Shown: piece by piece, positions 10,206-22,368 of the stretch | Layout of the letters: every line of letters begins with the position of its first letter | How positions within the stretch are numbered: position 1 is the first letter of the stretch | Origin: Isochrysis galbana | Taxonomy: Eukaryota; Haptophyta; Isochrysidales; Isochrysidaceae | DNA: 64,000 bases | Assembly (NCBI GenBank): GCA_018136815.1 | Contig: CM030944.1 | Location: 558,456 to 622,455, forward strand | Direction of reading: 5' to 3' | Notes under the pieces: model-generated | Databases searched by the model: none | Told to the model about the DNA's origin: nothing | Seen by the model: only the letters and a program-made list of their open reading frames with translations | Made by a program: the position numbers and the translations under genes

Positions 10206-10600
10206 CTACTTTTATAAGTGGGGTCAATGGGGGCCTCGCGCCCCCCTCTCTCCATCGCGGACACCCCCCGGGGTGGGCCCGTACATTCAACCTCAGCCCC
10301 TGCCCTCTGGCAGGGGCTGGGCAATCATCATCCTGGCCCAGACCCTTCGTGGGCGCGGGCCGCGACTCGCACTCCCACGCCCATACTGGGCCTGCCCTCG
10401 AGCTGACTCCCCCCCCTCCCCTGGTCGCCAGGCATACAGAGGCCGCAGGGAGGCTCCAATGGCCAGCGTGGCAAGCGTGGGAGAGGCAGGGGGGGCCAGG
10501 GGCTGAGCCCCAGCCTCCACTGCCCCCTGAGCTGCCCTTGCTGGCCCTCTGGGAGCCCCCAAAGGCCCCCTGAGAGCAGGCCGTGGCGCGCCGCATGGCG
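10206..10600 (-). repeat. Retroelement-derived repeat, partner of 1450-1615 and 25860-26110
   Basis: 10206-10370 is the inverted partner of 1450-1615. The adjoining 10380-10600 diverges from 25860-26110 but shares ordered blocks (cctggtcg-caggca, ctctgccccctgagttgccc and similar). The context suggests pieces of LINE untranslated region. No intact gene is present. Confidence 0.5.
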
Positions 10601-11203
10601 ACGCGCCGCAGGGAGAGGGGTGGAGGAGAATGGAGAGAGGGAGAGGGGGGGTTTTGCACCCCCCCCGATGGAGTGCGGTAAGAAACGGGCCCCGTTTGCG
10701 TTAGCAAACGGGCGAAGGGGGGCGGCTGGCGACAGGAGGAAGAGAGGAAGGGAGTGGCTTAAGTCTTAACTTAAGACGTCCTTGTGGCAGGTATCGGGGG
10801 GCGCAGTCATTTATTTCTTCGAGGACTGCTCGCGGCGCGAGCTGTAAGGGCCGTTCTGCTTCTCGACGAGAGGTCCCTCCCCCCCCCCCGGTGTTTTTCC
10901 CCGGAGAGTCGGCCGGCGTCGACCGGTCCGCCTCAATGGGTTTTCCCTCATTGTAACTTGTGGGGAGTTATAATGGGAGCCGGGGGTATGCGAGGGGGGA
11001 GATTTGAAGGGATGCATATGTGTATGTGTCTGTGCCACCACTTCAAGGCGTGCGGGCAGGTGCGCTGAGGGGTGTCGTGATAGTACCGGGCTAGTGGGAG
11101 TAGTGGTACTAACGCTCAGTTGTTTTATTATTATGTGTCTCTCGTATGTGGTGACCGATTGTTTGTTTCTGTGGATATTTGTCCCGCCTTTGTGGCTCTC
11201 GTC
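10601..11203. other. Intergenic, no gene seen
   Basis: G-rich and C-rich runs, and a 15-nt perfect palindrome, gtcttaacttaagac, near 10760. No supported gene. The right part may be the 3' untranslated region of the minus-strand LINE fragment that begins at 11204. Confidence 0.4.
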
Positions 11204-11610
11204 TCAGTTGTGCTCTGAGTCGGGTCTTTCGGCTATTATATGTGCCACCCCAAGCGAGGTGGTCAGCGCTTGCAGCTCTAAGCTAGGTTCCAGCTTTCCT
11301 CTTGTACCTAATGTGTAGAGTGGGTGTATATCATTCATGTCGATTCTCTTCTTCGGCTGTCTGCCCAGCCCCGCTTGGGCTGTCCTAGCCGAGTCTGTCG
11401 CGTTATTCGCGTACATCAGCGCCTTGCTCAGCGTCCTGTATTTGTCTATCGTTCTTATCAGCACTGATTCCTCCGCGACGAATTCGATGCCGTCATAGTG
11501 TATTCTGTAGAAGTCTGTTATGATATATCTCCATGCTATAGTGTATAGTATGGTGAGCGATCTTGGCGTTTTCCCCCCGGGATGCATGAAAAGATTATTT
11601 ATGATTACCT
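11204..11610 (-). pseudogene. LINE ORF C-terminal fragment
   Basis: The minus-strand frame includes AWRYIITDFYRIHYDG, which parallels AWRYILTDFYNIQYG near the end of the LINE ORF at 27739-29280. A further match is a closing I-x-PLYT segment. Only the last 130 or so residues are present and the upstream frame is unrelated. It is a 5'-truncated, diverged LINE copy lying just upstream of the exon at 11757. Confidence 0.65.
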
Positions 11611-11756
11611 CTTCTCTGTACGTGGTGTTGCTGGGCCTCTCCTTCAGGGTGCTCGCGGGGGGGCTCATGGTAGGGTGAGAGTCCCCACGGGAGGGGAAGA
11701 AACCCTGAGGGGAAGGAGACCAAATGAAGGCAAGCCGCCTCACTGCACTCGCGCAG

Positions 11757-11936
11757 GGGCTCGGGTGGCTTGCCGCCGCGCATTGGCATGCATTATGGCC
11801 CTGAGGAGGCAGAGGAGTTGGAGAGAGTGCTCCATGAGCACGCTTATAGCCTCACCTTGGCGCAGGCTTTGTTTGACACCAAGCGCCGGGCGTTGGCAAA
11901 GATTGCGGTGGTAGATGTGGTGGGAATGAGTGTATG
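11757..11936 (+). CDS. Orphan coding exon of unknown protein
   Basis: A plausible acceptor (actcgcgcag) precedes 11757. The frame then encodes GSGGLPPRIGMHYGPEEAEE, an amphipathic helix (LERVLHEHAYSLTLAQALFD) and a basic segment, ending in TGA at 11936. The amino-acid pattern is protein-like and unlike neighbouring repeats. No upstream partner exon was found; a minus-strand LINE fragment occupies the place where the preceding intron would be. It may be the last exon of a gene interrupted by the insertion, or a displaced exon. Confidence 0.4.
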
Positions 11937-12416
11937 ATTTGCCGCACGGAGCGTTCGTTTTGACAGTGAATAGAGTGCGTATGCTTGTCGCATTGGCTCT
12001 AGGCGTAGCCTCATACTAATGACCATACAAGAGCTCTTATGTTAAGCCCCAATGTACACTCCCCAACACCATACCTTTGCTGGAGCACCTAGTTGAAGTT
12101 TGTAACCCTTCCATTCAACCCAAAGCGTGCGAGGCATCTCAGTTTTGGAACGGAGGTAGTAGTAGTAGTATTCATTCCTTCGCGTCTGCTAGGTGGGAAA
12201 GGGGGGGCATTTCGAACGTTTCACGTGGTGGTGCTCCTTATCTGGTGTCGTCGTCGGAGGAGAGGGGGCTGCCAGCTGGCAGCGAGCTCTCGTCCCTCCC
12301 TGGCTCACGAAATATACGTATTGAGCAAAGTACTCTTACGGATGGAACTTCACATCGGGCGCAGGCTGAAACATAGCGAGAGAGGGAGAGGGGGGAAGGG
12401 GCTGGGGGGAAGGGGG
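11937..12416. other. Intergenic region upstream of the coiled-coil gene
   Basis: No gene supported. An open frame runs in from 12093 to the coiled-coil gene's first exon but looks non-coding before about 12417. It probably contains the promoter and 5' leader of that gene. Confidence 0.4.
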
Positions 12417-14580
12417 ATGGTGAAGCTGCCATCGCGTCCGCTACGCCCGTCGATGAGCGAGGCTGTGCTGAGCAAGATTTCCGTGCCCGAGCTCACGCCG
12501 CGCTCTGCACTGGCGTGCAAGCTCCACGGTGTGGACCCTCGGGAACTGCTTCCTCTCTCTCCTGACACCTTCAGAGAATTTGGAGAAAGGAAGGAGGCGG
12601 AGCGACTGCGCTACGAGGCGTACGAGGCGGCGCGGAAAGAGACGTTTGAGCTCGTCCGCTCAGAGCGAGAGCGTATTATCCACGGCAGACGGCTCGAGCC
12701 TACATCACCACTGCGCCGCTCAGCAACAGAGAGGAGCAGCCTCTGCGGCAACTTCACCGACTCCTCGCTCTCGACCTCGTCGACTCACAGGTTTCCAGAG
12801 GCATCGATGAGCATGGGCAAGGGTGTTGATGTGGTGCGCGAGCGCCGCACTCTCGAGAAAATGCGCAAGCGCACTACAGACAGCATCGAGCTTATGTTGA
12901 TGAATGAGATCCGTATGATCAAGGCGAGAGATGAGGAGCAGGTGACCTTTGGACACTCTCGGCTGGAAGTTTTGCGAGGACATTCCACCAGTGAGCATTA
13001 AGACCTCAGCTCAACACCCCGGCTCACACCCCTACTCGTGGGCACGTTCGATAGGAGCGCGTAAATAAAATGCATGAAGAAGATAAGCGCCGGAGGCTTG
13101 AGCGCAAGCTCAAGTCTGAGGAGTGGGCCAAGGCACGTTTGAAGCACGAGCAGGAGAAGATCGAGGAGGAAAAGCAAGAGATGGCTCGTGCGCGTAAGGT
13201 TCATCTTGCTGAGATGGCTCGCGATGCAGAATTTTCGAAGAAGCAGGAAGAGAAGAAGGTGGCGATTGCGAAAGAGGTAACACGCGCATTCACTTTGCGG
13301 AAATCTGCGCGCCCCCACGCATAGACCTTGTAAGTTCTCTTGTTGCGACTTTGGTCCCCACGGCATCCTCACTCCGGGCTCAATTACGTTCTACTGCCAT
13401 TTCCCTGCTGGCTTGGTGAATATCATATGCTCATTTTCTCCTATCGCGATATACTTAGGCTGCCCAGCGGCAGGCAGAGATGTTGCGAAAGAAGGAGAAG
13501 AGCCAACGGAGTCAGGAAGAACTCCTGCAGCAGAGAGAAGAAGAGCTTGCGCTCAGATCGGAGGAAAATAGGAGGCGCGAACAAGAGCGCCTGAGGCGAC
13601 TGGACCAAGAGAAGCAGCGGATCGTTGCTGAGAATGCGCGGCAGAAACAGCTGGCCTTTGAGCGGGTAGCAGCCTTGCGCGCCGCGCAAGCCGAGGAGAT
13701 TCATCAACAGCGCGAAATGCGGAGGCACAAGATGGAACTAGAAGAGAGGCGACGCGAGTTGGCTCAAGAGCAGCAGCGCATGGAGGTGGAAGCTCGCAGA
13801 CGTGCTGCTGAAGAGCGTTTGCGCCGCTCCCAGGAGAAGCGGCGCGAGTTAGGAATCGAGATGGCCGCTGGACTACGACTACTGAGTGAGAAGGAGAGGC
13901 GGGAGTCGGAGCTTGTTCATAGTTTGCGGGAAGCCAAAATGCGCCAGGTTCGCTCCAAAGCCATGCAACGAGAACTCGTTGCCCAGACCCACCGGATGCG
14001 CACGGAGAGGCGGTTCAAGCGCGAGGAGAACGAAAGAGAAATGGTCTCTCAAAAAATCAAGATGGGCACGCAGCGCACGAGTGACATGCTGCGCGCGAAG
14101 GAGGATTTTGTTGCACGTTGCCAGCGTACTAGAGTCGCAGCAACGGCGCGGAAAGATGCGTTCGTGAGGAAAATCGAAGGTGCGCTGCCGCAGCATAGCG
14201 CACGGCTGAGGGGCCGTGAATCTTATGCAAAAGTTTAGTTCACTCATGAATAGGATTGACCTTATTTGGTTTGCCATGTGTGCCAAGGTATGCGCTCCGC
14301 GTCTTCATTCGATCTACCACCCGAGATGCGCGAATTTGTGGAAGACGAGGGCTTGCGCGACTTCATTGCCAGATGCGGTGAGCTCTCCAAACAGCACGGC
14401 GGCAGGGGCGTTCCAGCGCCAGCTTTGGCGGCACTAGTGCGACAAATGGAATTTGAGGGAAAACTCCAATTGAAGCCCGCTCACGTGTCACCGATTCGAT
14501 CGCATCCTTCTTCACCTGCTAAGCGGCCATGCAGCGCGCCGGGATATGCAGATGCATTGCAGAACAGGAGCAGAAACTGA
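12417..14580 (+). CDS. CCDC177-like coiled-coil protein (four exons)
   Basis: Exons are 12417-12941, 13055-13276, 13468-14215 and 14288-14580; the GT-AG introns are 113, 191 and 72 nt and the frames join to 595 residues. Near residues 20-80 the segment LTPRSALACKLHGVDPRELL followed by YEAYEAARKETFELVRSERERII matches the N-terminal signature of CCDC177-type proteins (SPRSLEAC, PVELLPR, YEAYExER). Residues about 150-500 form an almost unbroken Arg/Glu/Lys/Gln-rich coiled coil. The last 95 residues include a compact helical segment (DLPPEMREFVEDEGLRDFI). Such proteins are widespread in flagellates, but no enzymatic or targeting function can be assigned. The acceptor of exon 3 could also be at 13474, shortening the protein by two residues. 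The start could be an in-frame ATG downstream at 12450. Confidence 0.75.
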
Positions 14581-15479
14581 GATGACCTCGCCGCTGTTCG
14601 TCATCGGTGTTCTAGCCCCCCTGAGTTCTTCCTTGTTTTTTTTAGTCGGCGCTGGTCGATGCCAACAATGTACAAAATTATCGCATTGCGCAATAATGGC
14701 GCAACGGCAGGATTGGAACATGTGCACGCACTCAAACGACAAATATTCAGCAAGCCACCACGTTTCATGAGGAGAGAGAGGGTATATGGCCTCAACACAT
14801 AGCCACCTACCTCGTTTTCCTCTTTAACCTATCTTTCACCCAGCTCTTCTCGTCTATCTCTCGTAACGCTCCCACAAGCACTAAGCCGCGAGCAAGAAGC
14901 AAGCTCTCGTGTAGCACTAATAAGGCAGCTTGCGTCCATGCCCCATACCGCTACTAGGCCGGTCGGCCACTCACGCTTTTTGACCACTATTTTCCACCCC
15001 TCCTGGGTGTCCAAGGATTCCCCTGGGACCCCCCTTACCTGGCCCCCCCGTACCCCCCCCGCAACCCCCCTCTACCTCTACCCCACGAAAATCCATGGCG
15101 TCGGATGAGCGACAGGCGAATTGGGATGAGCGAGGTTGATAAAATCCCTGGTCGTAGAGGACAACCTGGAATACCGTTCGAAAAAAACACCGCATTGTCT
15201 ACTCTCATACTCGCCACCATGAAACAATTGGCAATTGGCTTCTGAAACTTTGATGAGAGATCGGCTGCGACTCGGTTCACGAGATCGAGAGACGCGCCAG
15301 ATCGGCGCCGCAGCCCGCCCGTTTCACTTGTCGACCATGGGAAAGACAAGCACTCTACCCGACATCGCGGGCACTTCCAGATGGCCACTTCATATTTAAA
15401 AGCTCACAACTCGGCGTCTTTTCGGAAGACAACGCCCTATGTACACCGCACAAGAAACTCTGCCGCTTCAGCAGGGGGG
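14581..15479. other. Intergenic, no gene seen
   Basis: AT-richer than the surroundings up to about 15000, then a C-rich stretch at 15030-15080. No coding frame has protein-like composition. It probably contains the 3' end of the coiled-coil gene transcript. Confidence 0.4.
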
Positions 15480-15835
15480 GGGGGGAAAGCTGCGTCTCGT
15501 CTGTCGTTCGTCGTTCGTCGCTCTCGCTCTCGTTCTCGTTCTCGTTCTCGTTCCCGTTCTCGCCCCTCGTTCTCAACACTACATCAGTACCAACCCTCTC
15601 CACTCCCACAGCCTCAGCCTATCCACCTCGAATCGCCCAGCCATGTCCTCTCCGTCCTCCCCGTCCTCGCGCTCGCCCTCGCCCAAGCCCTTCCTCCCGC
15701 CTTCCTCTGCCTGAGGAGGTGGTCCAGCTCGCCATTTCATCACTCTCCACCATTCCCGCCGCGCCTACCGCCGATCGTTTCTCTTCTATCTCCTCGCATA
15801 TCAAGCCAGTGGTCATGCTCGATCCGTCATTGGGG
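15480..15835 (+). repeat. Dispersed repeat with short coding-like segment, partner of 60600-60958
   Basis: A (CTCGTT)n-like microsatellite is followed by ctcaacactacatcagtacc and a frame reading SSRSPSPKPFLPP, then EEVVQ and SSHIKPVVMLDPS. The same order occurs on the minus strand at 60958-60600. The conserved start-like ATG and Ser/Pro-rich leader suggest the 5' end of a retroelement gag, but both copies are short and broken. Confidence 0.6.
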
Positions 15836-16323
15836 CGTCGTGGCTGTGGGGGGCGGGCAAGGAGAGGGGAGCAGGCAAGGAGAGGGGAGCAGTCGGCGTG
15901 CGCTCGGTCGCTGAAATTATGACAATATTTTGTCGCAGCAAGAATATGAAGTGTGGCAAGAGGTATCAAACCTACAAGTGTTCTCCCTGGGAGTACTTTG
16001 CGATAGTGATTCTTGTCTTCTTCGCGTGCCTCCTACTACAAAAAGACCCCGACTAAGCCAAGCCTTGCAATTTTGACTGACTTCATGTGATCGAGCATCT
16101 CGCTCGATGGCTGTGTATGTGTTGCCATACGACCGAAAAGCAATCTCATAAAAGTGTGGCGACGATTTGGGCGGCTAACGCGCCCGTCAATTGTGCAGCC
16201 ACTTGTTTCTTCTTTCTTTCGCCAAGTCATGGCGACGAGTGCGAATGGCGATACCTATGTGCACTTGGTGCACAAACCACTCTAAAAGGCTCAAGAAGCC
16301 GTGACGGCACAGTAGTCCAAGGA
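15836..16323. other. Intergenic, no gene seen
   Basis: Nothing recognised. It contains the likely 3' flank of the minus-strand propeller gene, whose stop is at 16324. Confidence 0.4.
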
Positions 16324-18952
16324 CTATAGTATCACGCAGGTTTTCATGAGATCGCCGAGATTACAGTCGAGTATCGCACGCGGTTCCATCTTTGATGGAT
16401 CGTCTTGCGCAAGGCCCGTCTCCCTCACGCAAAACACTGTGGGAAGTGTCTCAGAGGACAGTTCTGGCGTCATGACGATGCCGACAGCCTCAGTAGTGCC
16501 ATCGGCTCCCTCAGCTGGTTTCACTGAATCCGCGGGCGCCACTTCGTTCTCCATCACAGCGCGTGCTGCCGCAGCCCCTGTCTGCGCCGCAAGCACAGCC
16601 GGGGCGTCGGTGCCGGAGAATGTCGGTATCTTGGTACTGGGTTCCGGCGGCGAGCGAGGCGATGAGACTAAAGGTGGTGTAGATTGCTTGATCGCAGACA
16701 TGGCGTCGGCGGGCGCAAGCGCAACTTGAGCATCCTCACACGCCTCCGCAATGGCCAGCACCCGAGCTGGAACATGAACATCCAAACTTGTGGCTGCAGC
16801 CTGGCATTCCATGGCTCCAAGGTCACGCTGCTTACCATACTGAGCGCAACCTACTGTGAGAGCGCCCGTCTCCGAAAGATCGTGTACTGCATCCCGCGCC
16901 TGATCGATGGCATCGGCGAGGGCGAGAGCTTCGTCAAGAGTAATAAGCGCTCGACGTCTGCCTTCGAGTTTTCCCGCGGCTTCCCAAGCACGCTCCCATT
17001 TTGCCCAGTGCGCAGCGGATACTGGCTCGGCATCGTCGACCCAAATTCGGCTGTTAGCTGTGGTGGGTTTTAGCGCCCACGACGCGGCATCGACGCTCGC
17101 GCTCTTCATGCCGCGTGACAACAAGGAGCCCGAATCCGGGGCCTTCGCCTCACCGGCCTTGCCGCGCTTGGCCTTCGGTGGAGGTGAAACTGAAGGCGCT
17201 CCTAGTCCCTGGCTCGCCTCGGACAAGGGCATACCCGGACAATTGCGCTGCTGCCTACGACGGCGTTTCTTTCTGGCCTTGGCGCTTTCGGGCCTTCCTC
17301 TCGAATTAGTCCGCGTGGATGCCCGTGTAGCTTGGTCCGCCGGCGCTGCAGCTGATTCAGCATCTATAGCGTCCACGTCAGTGTCGTGTTCGAGGCTGTC
17401 CGTATCCTCTGCACTGCATGACAGGCGTGCTTGGATTGCGTCTGGTTTGGCCGCCATAATGTTACTCGTCATTCCAACGGCCACGTCCGGCGCGGGGTCG
17501 ATGCGCAGAATTTGCTCACAGCACTCTGGCAAGCACCAAATGGTGCCATCAGGCGCAGCGGCGCCGCCTTGGTACTTTTTTGGTTGCAGTGGAAGCGACC
17601 CTAGCAATGAAAGCTCGTGGCCTATTGGGTCGATGATAAGGACCTGACAGCATGTGTGCGTTCGAAGATTTAGAGAAAGGGCCCCAAAGAAGGCACGCTG
17701 CCACTCGGAATCGAATGTAAGATTGCAAGTCAAGCCCACAGGGAGCAAGGAAGTTGAAGAGTTAATGTGCCGGATTGGGAAGAGAGATAGGGTGGGACTC
17801 ATTGGCACATCCGGCTTTATGTGGCTCCCAACGTCCGTGAGGTAACCTGGCCTCACTCGCGGAACTAAAACGCGAGCGCTAAGTTGTGTCGAGGAGCACA
17901 CCTGCGGAGCGTCACACGGCACACAGTACACCTTGCCGTCTGCGGCGAGAACGCCGCCTTGCCATTTATTCCTCCATTCACTCAGTTTGCCAAGTGCTGT
18001 GACCTTCGAGGTCACGGGATCCACACGTAGCACCGTCGTTGCATCGCTGGGGATACCCCAGACGATACCATTGCCATCGACTGTTGCGCCTCCCCATTTG
18101 TACTCGCCGTCGAATTTCGGGCCAATCAACTCAGCAGACCTAGTCCGGTGGATGGAAGGGGGTACGTCGATTCAATGGCGAGAATCTCGCTGGCGAGCAT
18201 CTCCATACGCGATTGGCGTGGCGTGCGGTTTGCAGTCTATGCGCCTGGGCATAGCACGTATAAGCACACCGGCGGGCAGGGTCCACGCGGAGGACGCGAT
18301 CAGCATGAGAGGGTACTCCGATAATGAAGTCTCCCGAGCGCGCGCCTCCATGCCATTTCCATCCACCAGTGGCAAAGTCGCCGATCTCAGTCACTTCGTC
18401 AGTCGAAGGGTCAATCCGCAGCACCGATGACGCGTTGTACGGCATGCCCCAGATCGTGCCGTCCGAGGCTACGATTCCGCCGTACCACTTGTTCTGCACG
18501 CCTGGTTGCAGCTCGGGCCCGATCATGTATACATTCCCTGTCTCTGGCTCAATCTTAAGGACCCTTTGCGCGTTGGCCGGTATGGCGTAGATGTGTCCAT
18601 TCTTGCTGAGCGCGCCGCCGTGCCATTTCCACTCGCCACTGGGTAGTGTGCCCTGACCAAGCTGCGTGACCTCTCCGTCGGTTCCGATCCGCAGCACAGC
18701 ATCAGCGCACGCCGGAATGCAGAAGACGGCACCGTCGGCGGCACGCACGCCTCGCAGCCACTTGAAGCGGCCGCGCGGCACCTGCGCTCCAAGATCCACC
18801 TCTCCGCTGCGCAAATTGAGCCGCACGACGTGCTCTGCGTTGGATGGCACGCCGATGAGCCAATCTCCCTGCAGTGCTCCGCCCAGGTACTTGTGAGGCC
18901 CGCTGAGCACGGGGCCCCAACCGCGAGAACGAGAAGGGCGGTCGATCCCCAT
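16324..18952 (-). CDS. Seven-blade beta-propeller repeat protein with long disordered tail
   Basis: Minus-strand exons are 18952-18270, 18139-17902 and 17643-16324. The GT-AG introns are 130 and 258 nt, phases 2 and 0 join cleanly, and the product is 746 residues. Seven complete repeats of 40-46 residues plus a partial eighth run from about residue 21 to 357. Each contains a Trp-x-GG start, a DG-x-I-W/Y-G-I/M-P strand, and VLRIDP followed by a short variable strand. This is the pattern of a closed propeller whose last partial repeat completes the first blade. Residues from about 360 on are Ala/Ser/Pro-rich with a very basic cluster (KARKKRRRRQQR, near 430) that could be a nuclear signal. Similar repeat proteins are common in marine algae, but the ligand is unknown. 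The GA microsatellite at 18985-19790 sits directly upstream of the start. Confidence 0.75.
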
Positions 18953-18984
18953 CTTTGGTAGAGAGAGCGCTGGAGCAGGAGGGG

Positions 18985-19790
<806 letters not shown>

Positions 19791-19909
19791 CCCATCGCGC
19801 CGGCGCAAGCGCAAGGAAAACAAAACAAGCTGCGCACCACGGCGGCTGCATCGGTTGTTCAATGAATGAATTAATTTGTGGCGAGGGGCGGCGCCCTGAT
19901 GAAGCACCT

Positions 19910-20087
19910 GTCGCAGTTGCCTCGACGACGGTGGGTGTTCACAATATACCAAACCTCCATTTCACCGTAATATATGCAGCTCGGAGCACCACGCAACTGT
20001 CGCAGTTGCCTCGACGACTGGGGTGTTCACAATCCACTAAACCTCCATTTCAGCTAAATATATGTAGCTCGGAGCACCACGCCGCCT
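19910..20087 (+). repeat. Tandem duplication of an 88-bp unit
   Basis: Units at about 19910-19997 and 19999-20087 share tcgcagttgcctcgacgac at the start, aacctccatttca in the middle and gctcggagcaccacgc at the end. They differ by about 10% plus small indels. Confidence 0.85.
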
Positions 20088-20092
20088 GTCGC

Positions 20093-20435
20093 GAAGCACC
20101 TTCGAGGGTGCTTCCCCAAGGCGAAATCCGCTGGAAGGGGCTCTCGGCTCTCTTCTGGACGCTTGGGGGGGCGGGAGCGAAGAGCAAGATGTCCTTCCTA
20201 CTCGGAGGCAGGCTCGTAGAATGTAGAATCCACAAGACCGTCATAGTACCGTCCGCGATTCGTTCTCATGCGGATGGTGCACAGCCGGCCTAAAGCCTAA
20301 AAGGCGGAAGTTGCAGGGCGGTCAAACAGTAAAGAGTGAGTTCTCTCTTAACCGGCGAAGCACCTTGGGAGGTGCTGTGCGGAGCTTGGAGTTAGAGTAT
20401 TCAATGACTGTCGCGAAGCACCTTCACAGGTGCTT
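20093..20435. repeat. Three copies of a GAAGCACC hairpin
   Basis: GAAGCACC, a 6-nt loop and GGTGCTTC form hairpins at 20093-20114 and 20414-20435, with a partly degraded one at 20357-20376. An isolated half motif lies near 19901. The stem is constant while the loops vary (ttcgag, ttggga, ttcaca). The same region otherwise has no gene. Confidence 0.7.
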
Positions 20436-20894
20436 CTTGCCGCCGCTTAACCCTTACTTAAGAGATATCTACTAACATTGGGTGGGGCTGCATTTTTGAC
20501 CGTCCCCCCATACCCATGAAAAACTCCCGGGGGGGGCTCACCTGCCGCCACGAAAAATTCCCGAGGAAAATGGAAAATGGTGGGTTTTAGGTTTTATCCC
20601 CCCTCGCCTCCCTCCCCTAGGTGGGAAACCCATGTTTGCCGTGTTTCTACGGAGGCCAAAAACAGCCTGTTTTTACCGTGTTTCAAATCGCCTCCGTTTT
20701 AGGTACCGTGTTTGTCAAAAACTGTTTGTACGGGGTACGGGGTACGGGGGTGCGCCCACTCGTGACAGCGCCGTGCGCGGTGGTGGGTGCATGTGCATGT
20801 GTGCGTGTGTGCGCGCACGTATCAATTAATATTCATGGCTCACTTGTCACTTGCTCTTCCCAATCAACAATCAATACCCTTACTTAGTACTTAG
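20436..20894. other. Intergenic, no gene seen
   Basis: Contains several near-repeats of a short phrase (accgtgttt, aaaaac, cgtgtttgt) and a GT-rich stretch at 20788-20820. No coding frame is supported. Confidence 0.4.
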
Positions 20895-22006
20895 TTAGAC
20901 GTTAGACAAGTAGCTGACGGACCATCTCCTCACTTGGAGTAACAGACTCTCATCAGCAAGCCAATCGTCTTCGCCGTCACTGTCGTCGTCGCTGTCCCAC
21001 TTTGCAACATCGGGAGACCATTGAGCGCTTTGCACGCGCATCTGCACATGCATAGTTTCGTGACAATAGACAAGCTTGTCCGCAACATGATGGCTCATAC
21101 TCGACCGATGTTGAGTGTGAATCTGTCCGTACACTGACCAATTGCGTTCAGCAGCAGACGCAGCTGCTGGTTGTGAAAGGACATGTTGCGCCAAAGAAGC
21201 AAGCAACGGAACATGCTTGCCATAGATGGTCCACCATTGAGATGGCTCCATCTCCTTCGCGTTTTCGAGTGCAGATGGTCGAGAGAAGGCGCCTTGGCAA
21301 CTTTGGAAGATGACAAATTCTCGCTCAATTTGTGCCACTCGTTAAACCACCTCAGGAGTCGAATAGGTATATTTCTGCCAAGCCTCGTCTTGGTTGGCAG
21401 CGGCCAAGATTGCATCGCGCAAACACAAGCGGTCAAAAATGACGTGCAGACCATCCGTGGTGGCCTCATCCAAATCACCCACCATGTTCATGAATTGAGG
21501 ATCCAAAGCATATGCCGCAGCGTGCATTGGCGAGTGTAGATACTCCCAGCGTTCGGCGTGAATTTTTGCCAAGTCCTTGCACCATGGGACCTTACCTTGC
21601 ATTGATTCATTGATTCGATCCGTTGCCCAATTGTGAACATGCGGTCATACACCTTGCCAATGCAAAAAGTGTTGCTGTCTAGCAAACGGAGAAGCTTGAC
21701 GAGAGGCATGGCCACATGGAGAACCGTTGTGAGAGGTTTCCAAAAACCCTCCTCATCAAGCACAATTGCTTTTACCTTCCTCCCTATCTCTACATCAAGG
21801 GCCTTCTCATCATCCGCAGTGAGAGAATGTCCCCGGGACGAGAACTTATGCGCCGAATACTCCATCGTGACAACCACTTGTTGAAGCTCAGTCTTCACAC
21901 CCAACCAACATTCGGGACATCTGCTCTCGGAATTTCTCCGCAACTCGAGTTGCTCTGCGCGATACAACCCAACGTTTGACCCATGATTTGCTGCAATGTC
22001 GAACAT
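20895..22006 (-). pseudogene. hAT-family transposase, degenerate C-terminal two thirds
   Basis: On the minus strand three consecutive frames give one protein-like reading, broken by a frameshift near 21600 and an in-frame TAA at 21344-21342. The last part contains PSQWWTIYGKHVPLL, then LAQHVLSQPAAASAAERNWS, then HHVADKLVYCHETM. This is the hAT dimerisation domain (WW, LA-x-x-VL, ASAAERNWS, ADKLVY). The N-terminal zinc finger and first catalytic region are absent. hAT enzymes move DNA elements by cut and paste with 8-bp target duplications; no terminal repeats were recognised here. The copy cannot encode an active enzyme. Confidence 0.85.
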
Positions 22007-22117
22007 GCGATGACTACAGGTGCGTAGGCAGAGAGCCGTTCGATCGAGCCGGCAGCTGACGCGGCCGCCGAAGGTTCGTTGATTGTTGCTTGCGGGAAGA
22101 TGTCTGAGAGGTCATAG
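21997..22117 (-). repeat. Second copy of the 121-bp dispersed segment
   Basis: Inverted partner of 1326-1446. It joins a LINE 5' end on one side (22118 onward) and the hAT fragment on the other. Confidence 0.6.
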
Positions 22118-22170
22118 CTCGGGAGCGGTCGCGGCACGCTCCATAGTTCAAACTATAACAATAGTTTTTG
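22118..22170 (-). mobile_element. LINE 5'-end fragment with hairpin
   Basis: Minus-strand ATGGAGCGTGCCGCG begins at 22144, preceded by the hairpin aaactattgttatagttt (22167-22150). The same start occurs at 30803, and variants at 62067 (minus) and 61044 (plus). The ORF is cut after about 9 codons by the 121-bp segment. Confidence 0.6.
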
Positions 22171-22368
22171 AAAAGGAAGCGCCCATTACTCATCATCCTC
22201 GCCATCAAGCGCGGTGCTCGGTACGCATTCACCGATCTTGGGCGTCCCGCCCAATCTATGCCAAATATGCATATGCTCGATAGCTATTATGTATCTCTAC
22301 TCTCTACACTCTACACCTTGTCTACACTCTACACACAGACACACCACACACCACATCACGATAATCAC

